Shown here: piece by piece, positions 1 through 7,450 of the stretch
How the letters are laid out: each line of letters starts with the position of its first letter
Position numbering within the stretch: the stretch's first letter is position 1
Assembly: GCF_005774685.2 (NCBI RefSeq)
Contig: NZ_VBRA02000009.1
Location: forward strand, 62,001 to 126,000
Direction of reading: 5' to 3'
Source: Texas Phoenix palm phytoplasma
Lineage (GTDB): Bacteria; Bacillota_I; Bacilli_A; Acholeplasmatales; Acholeplasmataceae
DNA length: 64,000 bases
Notes under the pieces: model-generated
Databases searched by the model: none
Seen by the model: only the letters and a program-made list of their open reading frames with translations
Told to the model about the DNA's origin: nothing
Translations under genes and position numbers: made by a program

Positions 1-171
1 TTTTAAATTAAATTTATTAATATTTGAATTAATTCGTAAAGATAAAGAATTAAATCAAATATATTTATCTTAATTTAATAAATTTTTTAATTTATTTTTT
101 AATATTAATAAAATTGATATTAATTAAAAAAATATATTTTTTTTATCAAAAAAAAGGAGTTATTTTTTAAT

Positions 172-1101
172 ATGTGGCGCGAAATGATGCCTAATTATCA
201 GTTGATTTAACGAATCACGAACATAATGATAATGTGTTCCTTCATATTCTTGGCTTTTGAAACGAAAGAATGAAAAGTTACAGCAAAGAATAAAAGCGGG
301 TTGAGGAGAAATTCATATCCAATAAGATTACGCCAGAAGAATGACTCACATGGATAACCTTATAAAAAAAAATAAGGCTAAATGAATTAAAATAAACAAT
401 ATATAACTTAACAGAAATGAATTGAAACTGTTAATTTAAAGTTATTTGAAAATTTTTCATATTGATTTTCAAAATTATCATTTTTTAAAAAAATATTATT
501 TTTTTAAAAAAAATAACTTTAAAGTTACCTATTTTTCTTATCTAATATCTTAGATGTTATATAGATTTAAGAAAAAGAAAAAAAGGTAATCATACCTAAA
601 TGAGTCGCGTAGATAATTAGAGTAACTTCGATCTTCCTAAACTTCTCTCAGAGAAAAGTATTTTCTGAAAAAAACACAGAATAGTTTGTGGAAGCAAGGA
701 AAAAGCAGAATCATAGTAGTCGTGAGTAATACAAAGTTTCTTTTGGAAGAAAGAAGTGGACTGACTCACCAAGGCAAAGGGTAACAACCTTTACAAGGCG
801 AAAGAGGAAAAAGAAGTTTTGAGAAAAAACTTGTTTAACCGCCGAATGCTTGGACACTTGCTTGTTCGGTGGTGTGAGGGGCTTAGATTAATATCTAGTA
901 AAGAGAAAAACGGTCTAATTCTATCTCGATAAAGAAAAAGAATTTTGTTTTCAAGTTAATTTGTTTGTTGCTATTGAAAATATATCTATTTTAGAAATTC
1001 AATCAATTATGGAATTAGCTCATAAAAAATGTCTTATTTCTAAATTTTTAGAACAATATCCTTATTTTAAAATGACGGCTATTGAATATTCTAAGATTTA
1101 A
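172..1101 (+). pseudogene. OsmC-like C-terminal remnant, split by group II intron 1
   Basis: Joining bases 172-174 (ATG) to 931-1101 gives a 57-residue reading frame. Its residues FQVNLFVAIENIS and ELAHKKCLISK resemble the C-terminal half of OsmC/Ohr-type hydroperoxide-detoxifying proteins, including the second cysteine region. A full family member is about 130-140 residues, so the N-terminal half with the first cysteine is absent and this is most likely a 5'-truncated remnant. A good ribosome-binding site (AAGGAG, 154-159) precedes the ATG, so a short product could still be made if the intron is removed. The intron sits directly after the start codon. The OsmC assignment rests on a short stretch and is tentative. 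Confidence 0.4.
175..930 (+). mobile_element. ORF-less group II intron 1 (in OsmC-like remnant)
   Basis: A 756-nt intron starting TGGCGCG and ending CTATCTCGAT. Domain V is at 839-872 (34 nt, CGC triad, lower helix CCGCCGAA/UUCGGUGG). Domain VI follows, with the stem UUAGAUU/GGUCUAA and a candidate branch A eight bases from the 3' end. EBS1 CATATTG (458-464) pairs along 7 bases, one of them G-U, with IBS1 TAATATG (168-174). EBS2 AAAATAA (389-395) pairs with IBS2 TTATTTT (160-166). It contains no reading frame for a reverse transcriptase. It differs from the other copies in the first base (T for G), in lacking the CGGGG motif before EBS2, and in a domain V loop GACA where the others have GAAA, so it may be the most decayed copy. 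Confidence 0.85.
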
Positions 1102-1124
1102 CAAAATTAATTTAAAAATAAAAA

Positions 1125-1154
1125 AAACTATTTATGTTTTTTCATAAATAGTTT
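1125..1154. terminator. Bidirectional terminator between the OsmC remnant and secreted gene A
   Basis: Perfect hairpin with arms AACTATTTATG and CATAAATAGTT, flanked by an A-run on the left and a T-run on the right, so it can stop transcription from both sides. The same hairpin recurs at 4567-4602 after the paralogous gene C. Confidence 0.8.
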
Positions 1155-1209
1155 TTTTATTTATATAATGATTAAAATAATTTTTTTTAAATAAAATTTA
1201 AAAATTTAT

Positions 1210-2865
1210 TTATTTATACCAAAGACTACTAACTACAGTGCTTATTTCTTTACTCATGTTTTTTTCTATATAATTGAAAACAAATTGATGTTCTGAATCT
1301 TTTAACACTTCTCTACCTTTTATCATTGCTTGTTTAAATATACCATTTACTAATTTTACGATTAAAGGTTGTAATTCGTCATAATCAAATTTTTCTTTAT
1401 TGAAACGTTCTACTTCTATTTCATCCCATGATTGTACATCTAAAATTTCACTAATTATGAAATCTACAGTATAATCTATTATTTTTCTGTGTGTGGAATC
1501 AGGGTATTCTTTAAATAATCCGTTAGTTAAATTAAACATAGTTTTAGAGCTTGCTAATTCACATTTAATTTTTTTAGATTTTAAATCATTAGCAACTAAT
1601 TTATCAGTATCTCCTTCGAATGCTCTAGTTAATATTGGAAGGCTTCTATTTTTATGTTCTTTAAAATGTTCATCTGATTCATTTTCTATTTCATCATCGA
1701 ATTTTGCGGAAAAAGTACTTGTTGTTAATTCTTTTTCTTTATCTTCTTCATCAGATTCTTCATCAGAAAAGAATACTTGTTTTTCTTCGGAATCTGAATT
1801 TCTTTTCCAAATTGTTTCCCATCCGTCATTTTCTTCTGGTTTAATTTCTTTATCTTGTTTTTGAACTTCAGTAGAAACGTAATCCTTTGTTTCTGTTATT
1901 TCTTCTGTTACTTCTGATGTTTTTTCTTGAAACTCATGTTCATTTTCATCATTTTGTTTTTCATTCTCGTTAGAAAAGAATTCTTGTGTTTCTTTTGCAT
2001 TTGAATTTTTTTTTCCCATAAATTGATTTTCTTGTTTTTCTTCTGGTTTAATTTCTTTATCTTGTTTTTGAACTTCATTAGTAACGTACTCTTGTGTTTC
2101 TGTTACTTCTTCTGTTATTTCTTCTGTTATTTCACTTGTTACTTCTGATTTTTTTTCTTGAAACTCATGTTCATTTTCATCATTTTGTTTTTCATTTTCG
2201 TTAGACAAGAATTCTTGTGTTTCTTTTGCATTTGAATTTTTTTTTCCCACAAATTGATTTTCTTGTTTTTCTTCTGGTTTAATTTCTTTATCTTGTTTTT
2301 GAACTTCAGTAGCAACGTACTCTTGTGTTTCTGTTACTTCTGATGTTTTTTCTTGTTTTTCATTGTCATTAGAAAAGAATTCTTTTTTTTCTGTTACTTC
2401 TTCTGATTTTTGTTCTTTATCTTCAGCAGAAACGAAGTCTTGAGATTCTGTTACTTCTGAATTTTTTTCGTTTTGTTCAGTTTCATTAGCAACAAATTCT
2501 TGTTTTTCTGTTACTTCTGATGTTTTTCCTTGTTCTTCATCTTCAGTTTTTTCTTCAGTAGAAACAAATTCTTGTTGTTCTGTTTCTTCTGATTTTGTTT
2601 CTTGTTTTTCTTCTTCAGCTTCAGCATTAATGAATTCTTCATTTTTCGTTACTTCTTCTGATGTTTTTTCTTGTTCTTCATCTTCAGTTTTTTCTTCAGT
2701 AGAAACAAATTCTTGTGTTTCTTTTACTTCTGAATTTTCGCTTTTTCCTTCCGAACCGAAAACAGTATTAGGTGATAAGAATAAAATTATTGAAAAAGAT
2801 AATAAAAGAAAAGCTAAAATACTAGAATAATAATTTAAATTATTATTTTTATTTAATTTTAACAA
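1210..2865 (-). CDS. Secreted repeat-rich acidic protein (gene A)
   Basis: Lineage-specific protein of 551 residues with unknown function. The frame is open further upstream to 2904, but an AGGAGG (complement of 2878-2883) lies inside that extension and is followed by TTGTTAAAA, exactly as in paralog C, so I take the TTG at 2865 as the start. Residues 12-37 form a hydrophobic signal peptide, likely cut after VFG. The middle (about 40-400) is Glu/Lys/Thr-rich, with many copies of a short motif like T-x-x-Q-E-F/Y-V-S-x-E, and includes three long repeats that share VQKQDKEIKPEE. The last ~112 residues form a non-repetitive domain shared with gene C (KEYPD, EILDV, RF, DYDE, NGIFK and a terminal SLWYK). 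Exported and probably host-facing; a role as effector or surface protein is inference. It probably shares a transcript with gene B and ends at the hairpin at 1125-1154. Confidence 0.75.
   Translation of the reverse strand: MLKLNKNNNLNYYSSILAFLLLSFSIILFLSPNTVFGSEGKSENSEVKETQEFVSTEEKTEDEEQEKTSEEVTKNEEFINAEAEEEKQETKSEETEQQEFVSTEEKTEDEEQGKTSEVTEKQEFVANETEQNEKNSEVTESQDFVSAEDKEQKSEEVTEKKEFFSNDNEKQEKTSEVTETQEYVATEVQKQDKEIKPEEKQENQFVGKKNSNAKETQEFLSNENEKQNDENEHEFQEKKSEVTSEITEEITEEVTETQEYVTNEVQKQDKEIKPEEKQENQFMGKKNSNAKETQEFFSNENEKQNDENEHEFQEKTSEVTEEITETKDYVSTEVQKQDKEIKPEENDGWETIWKRNSDSEEKQVFFSDEESDEEDKEKELTTSTFSAKFDDEIENESDEHFKEHKNRSLPILTRAFEGDTDKLVANDLKSKKIKCELASSKTMFNLTNGLFKEYPDSTHRKIIDYTVDFIISEILDVQSWDEIEVERFNKEKFDYDELQPLIVKLVNGIFKQAMIKGREVLKDSEHQFVFNYIEKNMSKEISTVVSSLWYK
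1831..2278. repeat. Long tandem repeats inside gene A
   Basis: The segment beginning TTCTTCTGGTTTAATTTC recurs at 1831, 2038 and 2269, with periods of 207 and 231 bases, both multiples of three. The 24-base difference adds eight residues (a run of SEITEEIT type). The copies are nearly identical over most of their length, which is expected of a repeat that expands and contracts by slippage or recombination while keeping frame. Confidence 0.8.
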
Positions 2866-3176
2866 AATCCTTATAAACCTCCTAATTTTAATTGATAATT
2901 GCAAAATTTATAATAATAAGAGAAAGAAATTTTAAATTTTGTTGTTCAATAATATATAATATATTGATAAAATATTAAAAATATATTCAAAATTTAACAT
3001 AATACTAATATATGAATAATTTATATTATAATAAGATATTTTTATTTTTTTACTTTATTTATTTAATAAAAATAAACTAATTTAAATTTTAAAATAAAAT
3101 ATTTAAAATATTAAATAATTATTTTTTTTATTTTATTTTTTTTAAAATTTAATTTTGTTTTATTTCGCTTTATTTA
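2866..3176. other. Intergenic region between genes B and A
   Basis: About 310 bases of A/T-rich sequence. The ribosome-binding site of gene A (AGGAGG on the minus strand) lies at its left end. I see no terminator or well-spaced promoter, which agrees with genes B and A sharing a transcript. Nothing else recognisable. Confidence 0.5.
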
Positions 3177-4331
3177 TTATTTATTTATATTAACTCTTCT
3201 CCTAGTTATAATTGGATGAAATACTAATTCAGTTATTTCAAAGAATTCACTAGGTTCATTCAACTGATGGAAAATATGATAATTATACTTTTGCGGTATC
3301 GGTGCTGAGTTAAGACTTTGTTCTTCTGTAAAATCTATAATATAAATGTTACGTAAATTTGGATTATAATTTTCTTTTATAATAATTTTTGTTCTTAAAT
3401 TTGTACAGTCATTTTCTTTATTATTTGAATTTGTTTTTTTTAAATTATGATAACTACTTTCTAAAGTTATATTTAAAATTTTCGATTCTTCTAAAATATC
3501 ACCATTTTTTGAATTTTCATCATATGAGAAAAATTTTTCAACAAAATTATTAATTATTGTTTTTAATTGTTCTTTTGAAATATTATTTCTTTTAAAAACT
3601 TTGTGTTCTTCTGATGTTATTTCAATATTTTTACAAATTTCATCTTGAGAATCTGTTTGTTCATCATTTTTAATTTTTACTAGAAAAAATTTTCTATTTT
3701 TTTCTGATAATTCTTTAAAATCTTTTTTTTCTTCTTGTATTGATGTTTTTATTAAATCTTCGTTATTTTCTTTTTTTGTCAGAAAATTCAGTTCTTCTTT
3801 TTTAGCAATGCTACTCGCTTGTTTTCTAAATTGTTCATTGTTTTCTAAAATTTCTAAAAGTCTTTCTAAAGTTTTTAAAATATCTTTATAAGAATCAGAA
3901 TTTTCTTTGGTTAAAATTGAAGTACTTCTGATATTTTCTGTTATTTTGAAATTTCTTTGTTCTTTAATATATTTATCTTTTTCTAATTTTTCTAAAAGTT
4001 CTTTAAAATCTTTTTGTTCTTTAAGACTCAAGTTTTTTCTCAAATTTTTATTTTTTTCTAATTTTTCTAAAAGTTCTGAATAATTATTTTCGAAAAAGAA
4101 AAGATTTTTGTCTTTATCTTTATTTTTTAATAATCTGTTTATTAATCTTAATGATTCAATCAATTCAATATCTTTTTCATTGATTGATTTTGTTTTTTTA
4201 GAAAAAGAAGCGAATGCAAAAATTATTTTTAATGAAAATAAATTTACTAATAAAACAAATAGAAACATAATTATATATAAAAATTCATATATAGTTAAAT
4301 TTTTTTTATTATTTTTTTGGAAATAAAACAA
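3177..4331 (-). CDS. Secreted coiled-coil protein (gene B)
   Basis: Lineage-specific protein of 384 residues, function unknown. Residues ~12-41 form a hydrophobic signal (ending IIFAFAS, likely cleaved after AFA). The region to about residue 215 is Lys/Glu/Leu-rich with heptad-like repeats (LLEKLEKNKNL and LLEKLEKDKYI), predicting a long coiled coil. The last ~120 residues are less biased and contain a basic C-terminus (TRRRVN). The start used is a TTG; AGGAGG lies 17 bases upstream, so the exact start is uncertain. It is preceded by a near-perfect promoter (4449-4477) also found before gene D, whose N-terminal signal it resembles (NKKN followed by a Phe/Ile-rich segment ending VFA or AFA). 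First gene of the B-A unit. Confidence 0.7.
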   Translation of the reverse strand: MFYFQKNNKKNLTIYEFLYIIMFLFVLLVNLFSLKIIFAFASFSKKTKSINEKDIELIESLRLINRLLKNKDKDKNLFFFENNYSELLEKLEKNKNLRKNLSLKEQKDFKELLEKLEKDKYIKEQRNFKITENIRSTSILTKENSDSYKDILKTLERLLEILENNEQFRKQASSIAKKEELNFLTKKENNEDLIKTSIQEEKKDFKELSEKNRKFFLVKIKNDEQTDSQDEICKNIEITSEEHKVFKRNNISKEQLKTIINNFVEKFFSYDENSKNGDILEESKILNITLESSYHNLKKTNSNNKENDCTNLRTKIIIKENYNPNLRNIYIIDFTEEQSLNSAPIPQKYNYHIFHQLNEPSEFFEITELVFHPIITRRRVNINK

Positions 4332-4448
4332 AATTTCTTATTTTCAATCCTCCTTTATTAAATTTTGATATATTTTTTTTGAAAAAAATTATAAAATTAA
4401 AATAAAAGATTATTTATATAAGGAACTTTTTCTTCTTGCTACAAAATC

Positions 4449-4477
4449 ATTATAACAATTTTTATATTTGTTATCAA
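4449..4477 (-). promoter_or_regulatory. Promoter of the B-A unit
   Basis: On the minus strand, -35 TTGATA (4472-4477) and -10 TATAAT (4449-4454) are separated by exactly 17 bases. A stretch of about 80-90 bases covering promoter and early leader (4401-4490) is nearly identical to 6860-6942 upstream of gene D. Confidence 0.8.
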
Positions 4478-4566
4478 ATTAAATAAATATTAATAAAAAT
4501 AATGTTTATATGGTCTTTTTTTATTGTTTTTATATAGAATTTATTTGATTTATTTGAAATGAAAAA

Positions 4567-4602
4567 AAACTATTTATGTTTTTATTTTTACATAAATAGT
4601 TT
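4567..4602 (-). terminator. Terminator after gene C
   Basis: Hairpin with arms AAACTATTTATG (4567-4578) and CATAAATAGTTT (4591-4602), followed in the minus direction by a T-run. The arms are identical to the terminator after gene A at 1125-1154. Confidence 0.8.
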
Positions 4603-4696
4603 TTTAATATAAAATTTTAAAATTTCTATTTTTTGTTAAATATTTAATTTTTTTAAATAATTGTATTAAAAAAATTTAAAATAAATTAATTATTTT

Positions 4697-5479
4697 TTAT
4701 TTAAACCAAAGACTATTAACTACAGAAGAAATTTCACTTTTCATATGATTTTCAAAAAAATCAATAATATATTGATATTCTGAACCTAATTCACTTTTGC
4801 TAAGTGTGATTGTTGTTTTAAAAATCCCATTTAATGTGTCTTTTATAACATCTTTGAATTCGTCATAATCATAAGTTCCTTTAGGAAAACGATCTACTTT
4901 TATATAACCCCATCTTTTAACATCTAAAATTTCATCAATTATATAAGATGAAGTATAATTAATAGCTCTTTTATGAGATTTATCTGGGTATTCTTTTTTT
5001 ACTAAATTAGTTAACTCTTGCATAGTAGCAGAAGTCGCTAATACAGTTTTTGATTCTAAAGATTCGAAACAAGATTGAAATACTGCTTCAATTGTTTCTT
5101 CAACTTGATTTTCTGAATTCAAAGCGCTTTTAGTTTCTAGAAAACTAGAGACAAATTTATTTTGATCTTCTGTTTGTTCATTTTGAATGATATTTTGAAT
5201 ACTTTGTTCTGCCACCACCAAGGGGTTTTTATTTAATTTTCTTTCCTCGATTTCTTTTATACTATTATTTTTATTTTCTTCGCGATAAGATTCTTTTGTT
5301 TCTGAAATGCCTGCATTTATATTATTTTCAGAATGATTCGAATCATCGGAAAAAGCTAGAACAACATTAGGCGTTAACGATGAAATAATCATTGAATAAA
5401 AGAACAAAAAAAATATTGAAACAAAAGAAAAGTAATTTAATTTACCTTTTTTATTTAATAATAAATCTTTTTTTAACAA
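4697..5479 (-). CDS. Secreted protein sharing the C-terminal domain of gene A (gene C)
   Basis: Protein of 260 residues, function unknown. It starts at a TTG preceded by AGGAGG and TTTATAA, the same leader as gene A. Residues ~15-42 form a hydrophobic signal peptide ending VVLAF. A short polar linker follows. The last ~110 residues match the C-terminal domain of gene A: KEYPD, H-K/R, YT, EILDV, RF, YDYDE, NGIFK, EISSVV and a final SLWFK. Gene A looks like gene C with a large repeat insert between signal and domain. Second gene of the D-C unit, ending at the hairpin 4567-4602. Exported; function not known. Confidence 0.75.
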   Translation of the reverse strand: MLKKDLLLNKKGKLNYFSFVSIFFLFFYSMIISSLTPNVVLAFSDDSNHSENNINAGISETKESYREENKNNSIKEIEERKLNKNPLVVAEQSIQNIIQNEQTEDQNKFVSSFLETKSALNSENQVEETIEAVFQSCFESLESKTVLATSATMQELTNLVKKEYPDKSHKRAINYTSSYIIDEILDVKRWGYIKVDRFPKGTYDYDEFKDVIKDTLNGIFKTTITLSKSELGSEYQYIIDFFENHMKSEISSVVNSLWFK

Positions 5480-5874
5480 AGTTCTTTATAAACCTCCTAA
5501 TTTTAATTTTTGATATTTTTTTATTTTTTTTATGATGATACTTATTTTTTATTTAATTAACTTTATTTAATTTATATATTATATCTATCTTATATATTTT
5601 TTTAATTTAATTAATTTAAGTATTTTTAGTATTTATTTTTTATTTGTTATTATAATCCAAAAATAATCAAAAAAAATTATAATTTTGTAAAAATAAAAAT
5701 ATAAAAAATAAAAATTAAATATTCATTATTATTAAATATTATTAAAAAATTTTATATATTATTTTTTCTATTTAATTTTTTTTGAATTTACTTTAATCTT
5801 ATTTTTTTATTTTTATTAATAGTTTTTCTGAAAAGAAGAAATTTTTTTATTATTGTATTGTTATATTGTTAGTA
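5480..5874. other. Intergenic region between genes D and C
   Basis: About 395 A/T-rich bases, the counterpart of 2866-3176. The AGGAGG of gene C is at the left end. No clear terminator or strong promoter seen. Confidence 0.5.
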
Positions 5875-6789
5875 TTAAGTCAAAAATATTAAAAATAACA
5901 TATCTTTTAATTCAATAGAATCGTCTTTAAATTTATTTTTTAAATCATTATAATTCATTTTTTCTGCATTTTCATCTTCTTCTTCTTCTTCTGCATCAAA
6001 GAATGACTCTGAATAATCATCATCTTCATTTTCAATAACTTCTTTTGTGATGGTTAAATTATTGTTTTTATTGTTACTGCTATTATCTTTGAATTTTATT
6101 GTTTTAGTTCTTGAATTACTAACGAATAAATTATTTATGCAAAGACTATTTCCTTCTACGAAAGCGAATACATTTTTTTTATTTTTATTATCTGATTTAT
6201 TGCTTTCTGATATTATTTTTTCAATAAAATCTAAAGTTAATTTTCTTTTTTCAATTTCTTTTCTTTTGTGAATGTTTGCTAATTCTTTTTCATGTTTTTT
6301 TTCTTGTTTGTATAAATCTAATAAACTATGTTGTTGTTCTTCTTCAACTGTTTTTTCCGGAGAAGAATCAGAATCAGATTTCTTTTTTTCTTCAATTTTT
6401 GGTTTTTGTTCTTTATTACTTTTTTTGTTTTTTAAAGAATTATTGTCGTTTTCCAGAACAATATTATCAGAATCTTTTTCTTTTTTAAATTCTTTTTTAT
6501 CTTTATCTTTGTTAATTGCACTCATTACGTTAACCAAGCCTTTATTGCATTGTGGTTTTTGATTTTTAGCAACATTTTTTGGTTCAATAAAGGATTCAGA
6601 ATTTTTATTCTTTTCCTCCGATGCCTGATTATTTTTTTTCTCTGAATTATGGGCAAAAACTATTTCTGATGAAAATAAAATTATTACAAAAAGAAAGAAA
6701 AACATAAATGCGTATATAAATTGAAAATAAATGAAAAAATTTTTTTTATTATTTGAATTTTCTAAATTCACTAACCTTGAACAAAACAA
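5875..6789 (-). CDS. Secreted Lys/Glu-rich protein (gene D)
   Basis: Lineage-specific protein of 304 residues, function unknown. Residues ~18-47 are strongly hydrophobic, ending SSEIVFA, a probable signal peptide. The mature part is very polar: Lys/Glu/Ser/Asn-rich with a heptad-like central stretch (KQEKKHEKELANIHKRKE) and an acidic run near residue 265 (EEEEEDE). The start is a TTG some 16 bases after AGGAGG, so the exact start is uncertain. The N-terminus and upstream region resemble those of gene B, and the promoter at 6901-6929 is the same sequence. First gene of the D-C unit. Confidence 0.65.
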   Translation of the reverse strand: MFCSRLVNLENSNNKKNFFIYFQFIYAFMFFFLFVIILFSSEIVFAHNSEKKNNQASEEKNKNSESFIEPKNVAKNQKPQCNKGLVNVMSAINKDKDKKEFKKEKDSDNIVLENDNNSLKNKKSNKEQKPKIEEKKKSDSDSSPEKTVEEEQQHSLLDLYKQEKKHEKELANIHKRKEIEKRKLTLDFIEKIISESNKSDNKNKKNVFAFVEGNSLCINNLFVSNSRTKTIKFKDNSSNNKNNNLTITKEVIENEDDDYSESFFDAEEEEEDENAEKMNYNDLKNKFKDDSIELKDMLFLIFLT

Positions 6790-6900
6790 ATCCTTTATTT
6801 TTAATCCTCCTAATTTTTATTATATTTTTTTGTAAAAAAATTATAAAACTAAACATAAAGATTATTTATATAAGGAACTTTTTCTTCTTGCTACGATTTC

Positions 6901-6929
6901 ATTATAACAATTTTTATATTTGTTATCAA
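6901..6929 (-). promoter_or_regulatory. Promoter of the D-C unit
   Basis: Minus-strand TTGATA (6924-6929), a 17-base spacer, and TATAAT (6901-6906). Same promoter and early leader as at 4449-4477. Confidence 0.8.
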
Positions 6930-7450
6930 ATTAAATAAATTTTCATAAAATTCATCATATATGAATATAATTTTTATAAAAATATTTTTATTTTTGATAA
7001 TTTTTGACACACTTTTTAAAGTATTTTTGTGGTTTATATTTAATGAATAAAAAATAATTATTAAACTTTATTATATAAAATTTATATAAAATAAAAAGAT
7101 ACTATATTGTTTTATTAAAGTAAATATATTAAAATAATATTATGTTTATTTATATACTTTATAATATATACGTTATAAACTTTTTTTTTTATATATTCTT
7201 TTTTTTTATAAAAGAGAAGTTATTTTTTCTTATTTAAATTTTATATAGTTTACATAGTACATAGTATACTTTCATATAATATATTCTATATTTATTCAGA
7301 ATAAAAATATCATGATTTTTTAAGATTATTATTATATGTTATTTATTATTCTTGAATATTTTTTTATTTTTATTATTATGAAATATTATGTTTTTTATAT
7401 TTTATTTTTTTATATTTAACAAAATTTTTTGATTAAAAAGGAGTTTTTTA
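6930..7450. other. Leader region upstream of infC
   Basis: About 520 bases without a gene, very A/T-rich. It holds a terminator-like hairpin at 7158-7190 (listed separately) and the infC ribosome-binding site AAGGAG (7438-7443). I could not identify a well-spaced promoter. In Firmicutes this position often carries an L20-responsive leader; I see no firm match. Confidence 0.4.
7158..7190 (+). terminator. Terminator-like hairpin in the infC leader
   Basis: Arms TTTATAA (7158-7164) and TTATAAA (7173-7179) around an 8-base loop, followed by C and a run of ten T. It may be an attenuator in the infC-rpmI-rplT leader or end an unseen upstream transcript. The A/T-only stem is weak, so confidence is limited. 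Confidence 0.35.

Noticed and set aside
38-75. Hairpin AAGATAAA / TTTATCTT near the left edge
   Set aside because: It could be a terminator of a gene left of the window, but the loop is long (about 17 bases) and no upstream gene is visible.
1493-2830. Plus-strand frames antisense to gene A
   Set aside because: They are Ser/Phe-rich mirror images of the Glu/Lys-rich repeat gene and have no ribosome-binding sites; the minus-strand gene with signal peptide explains the sequence.
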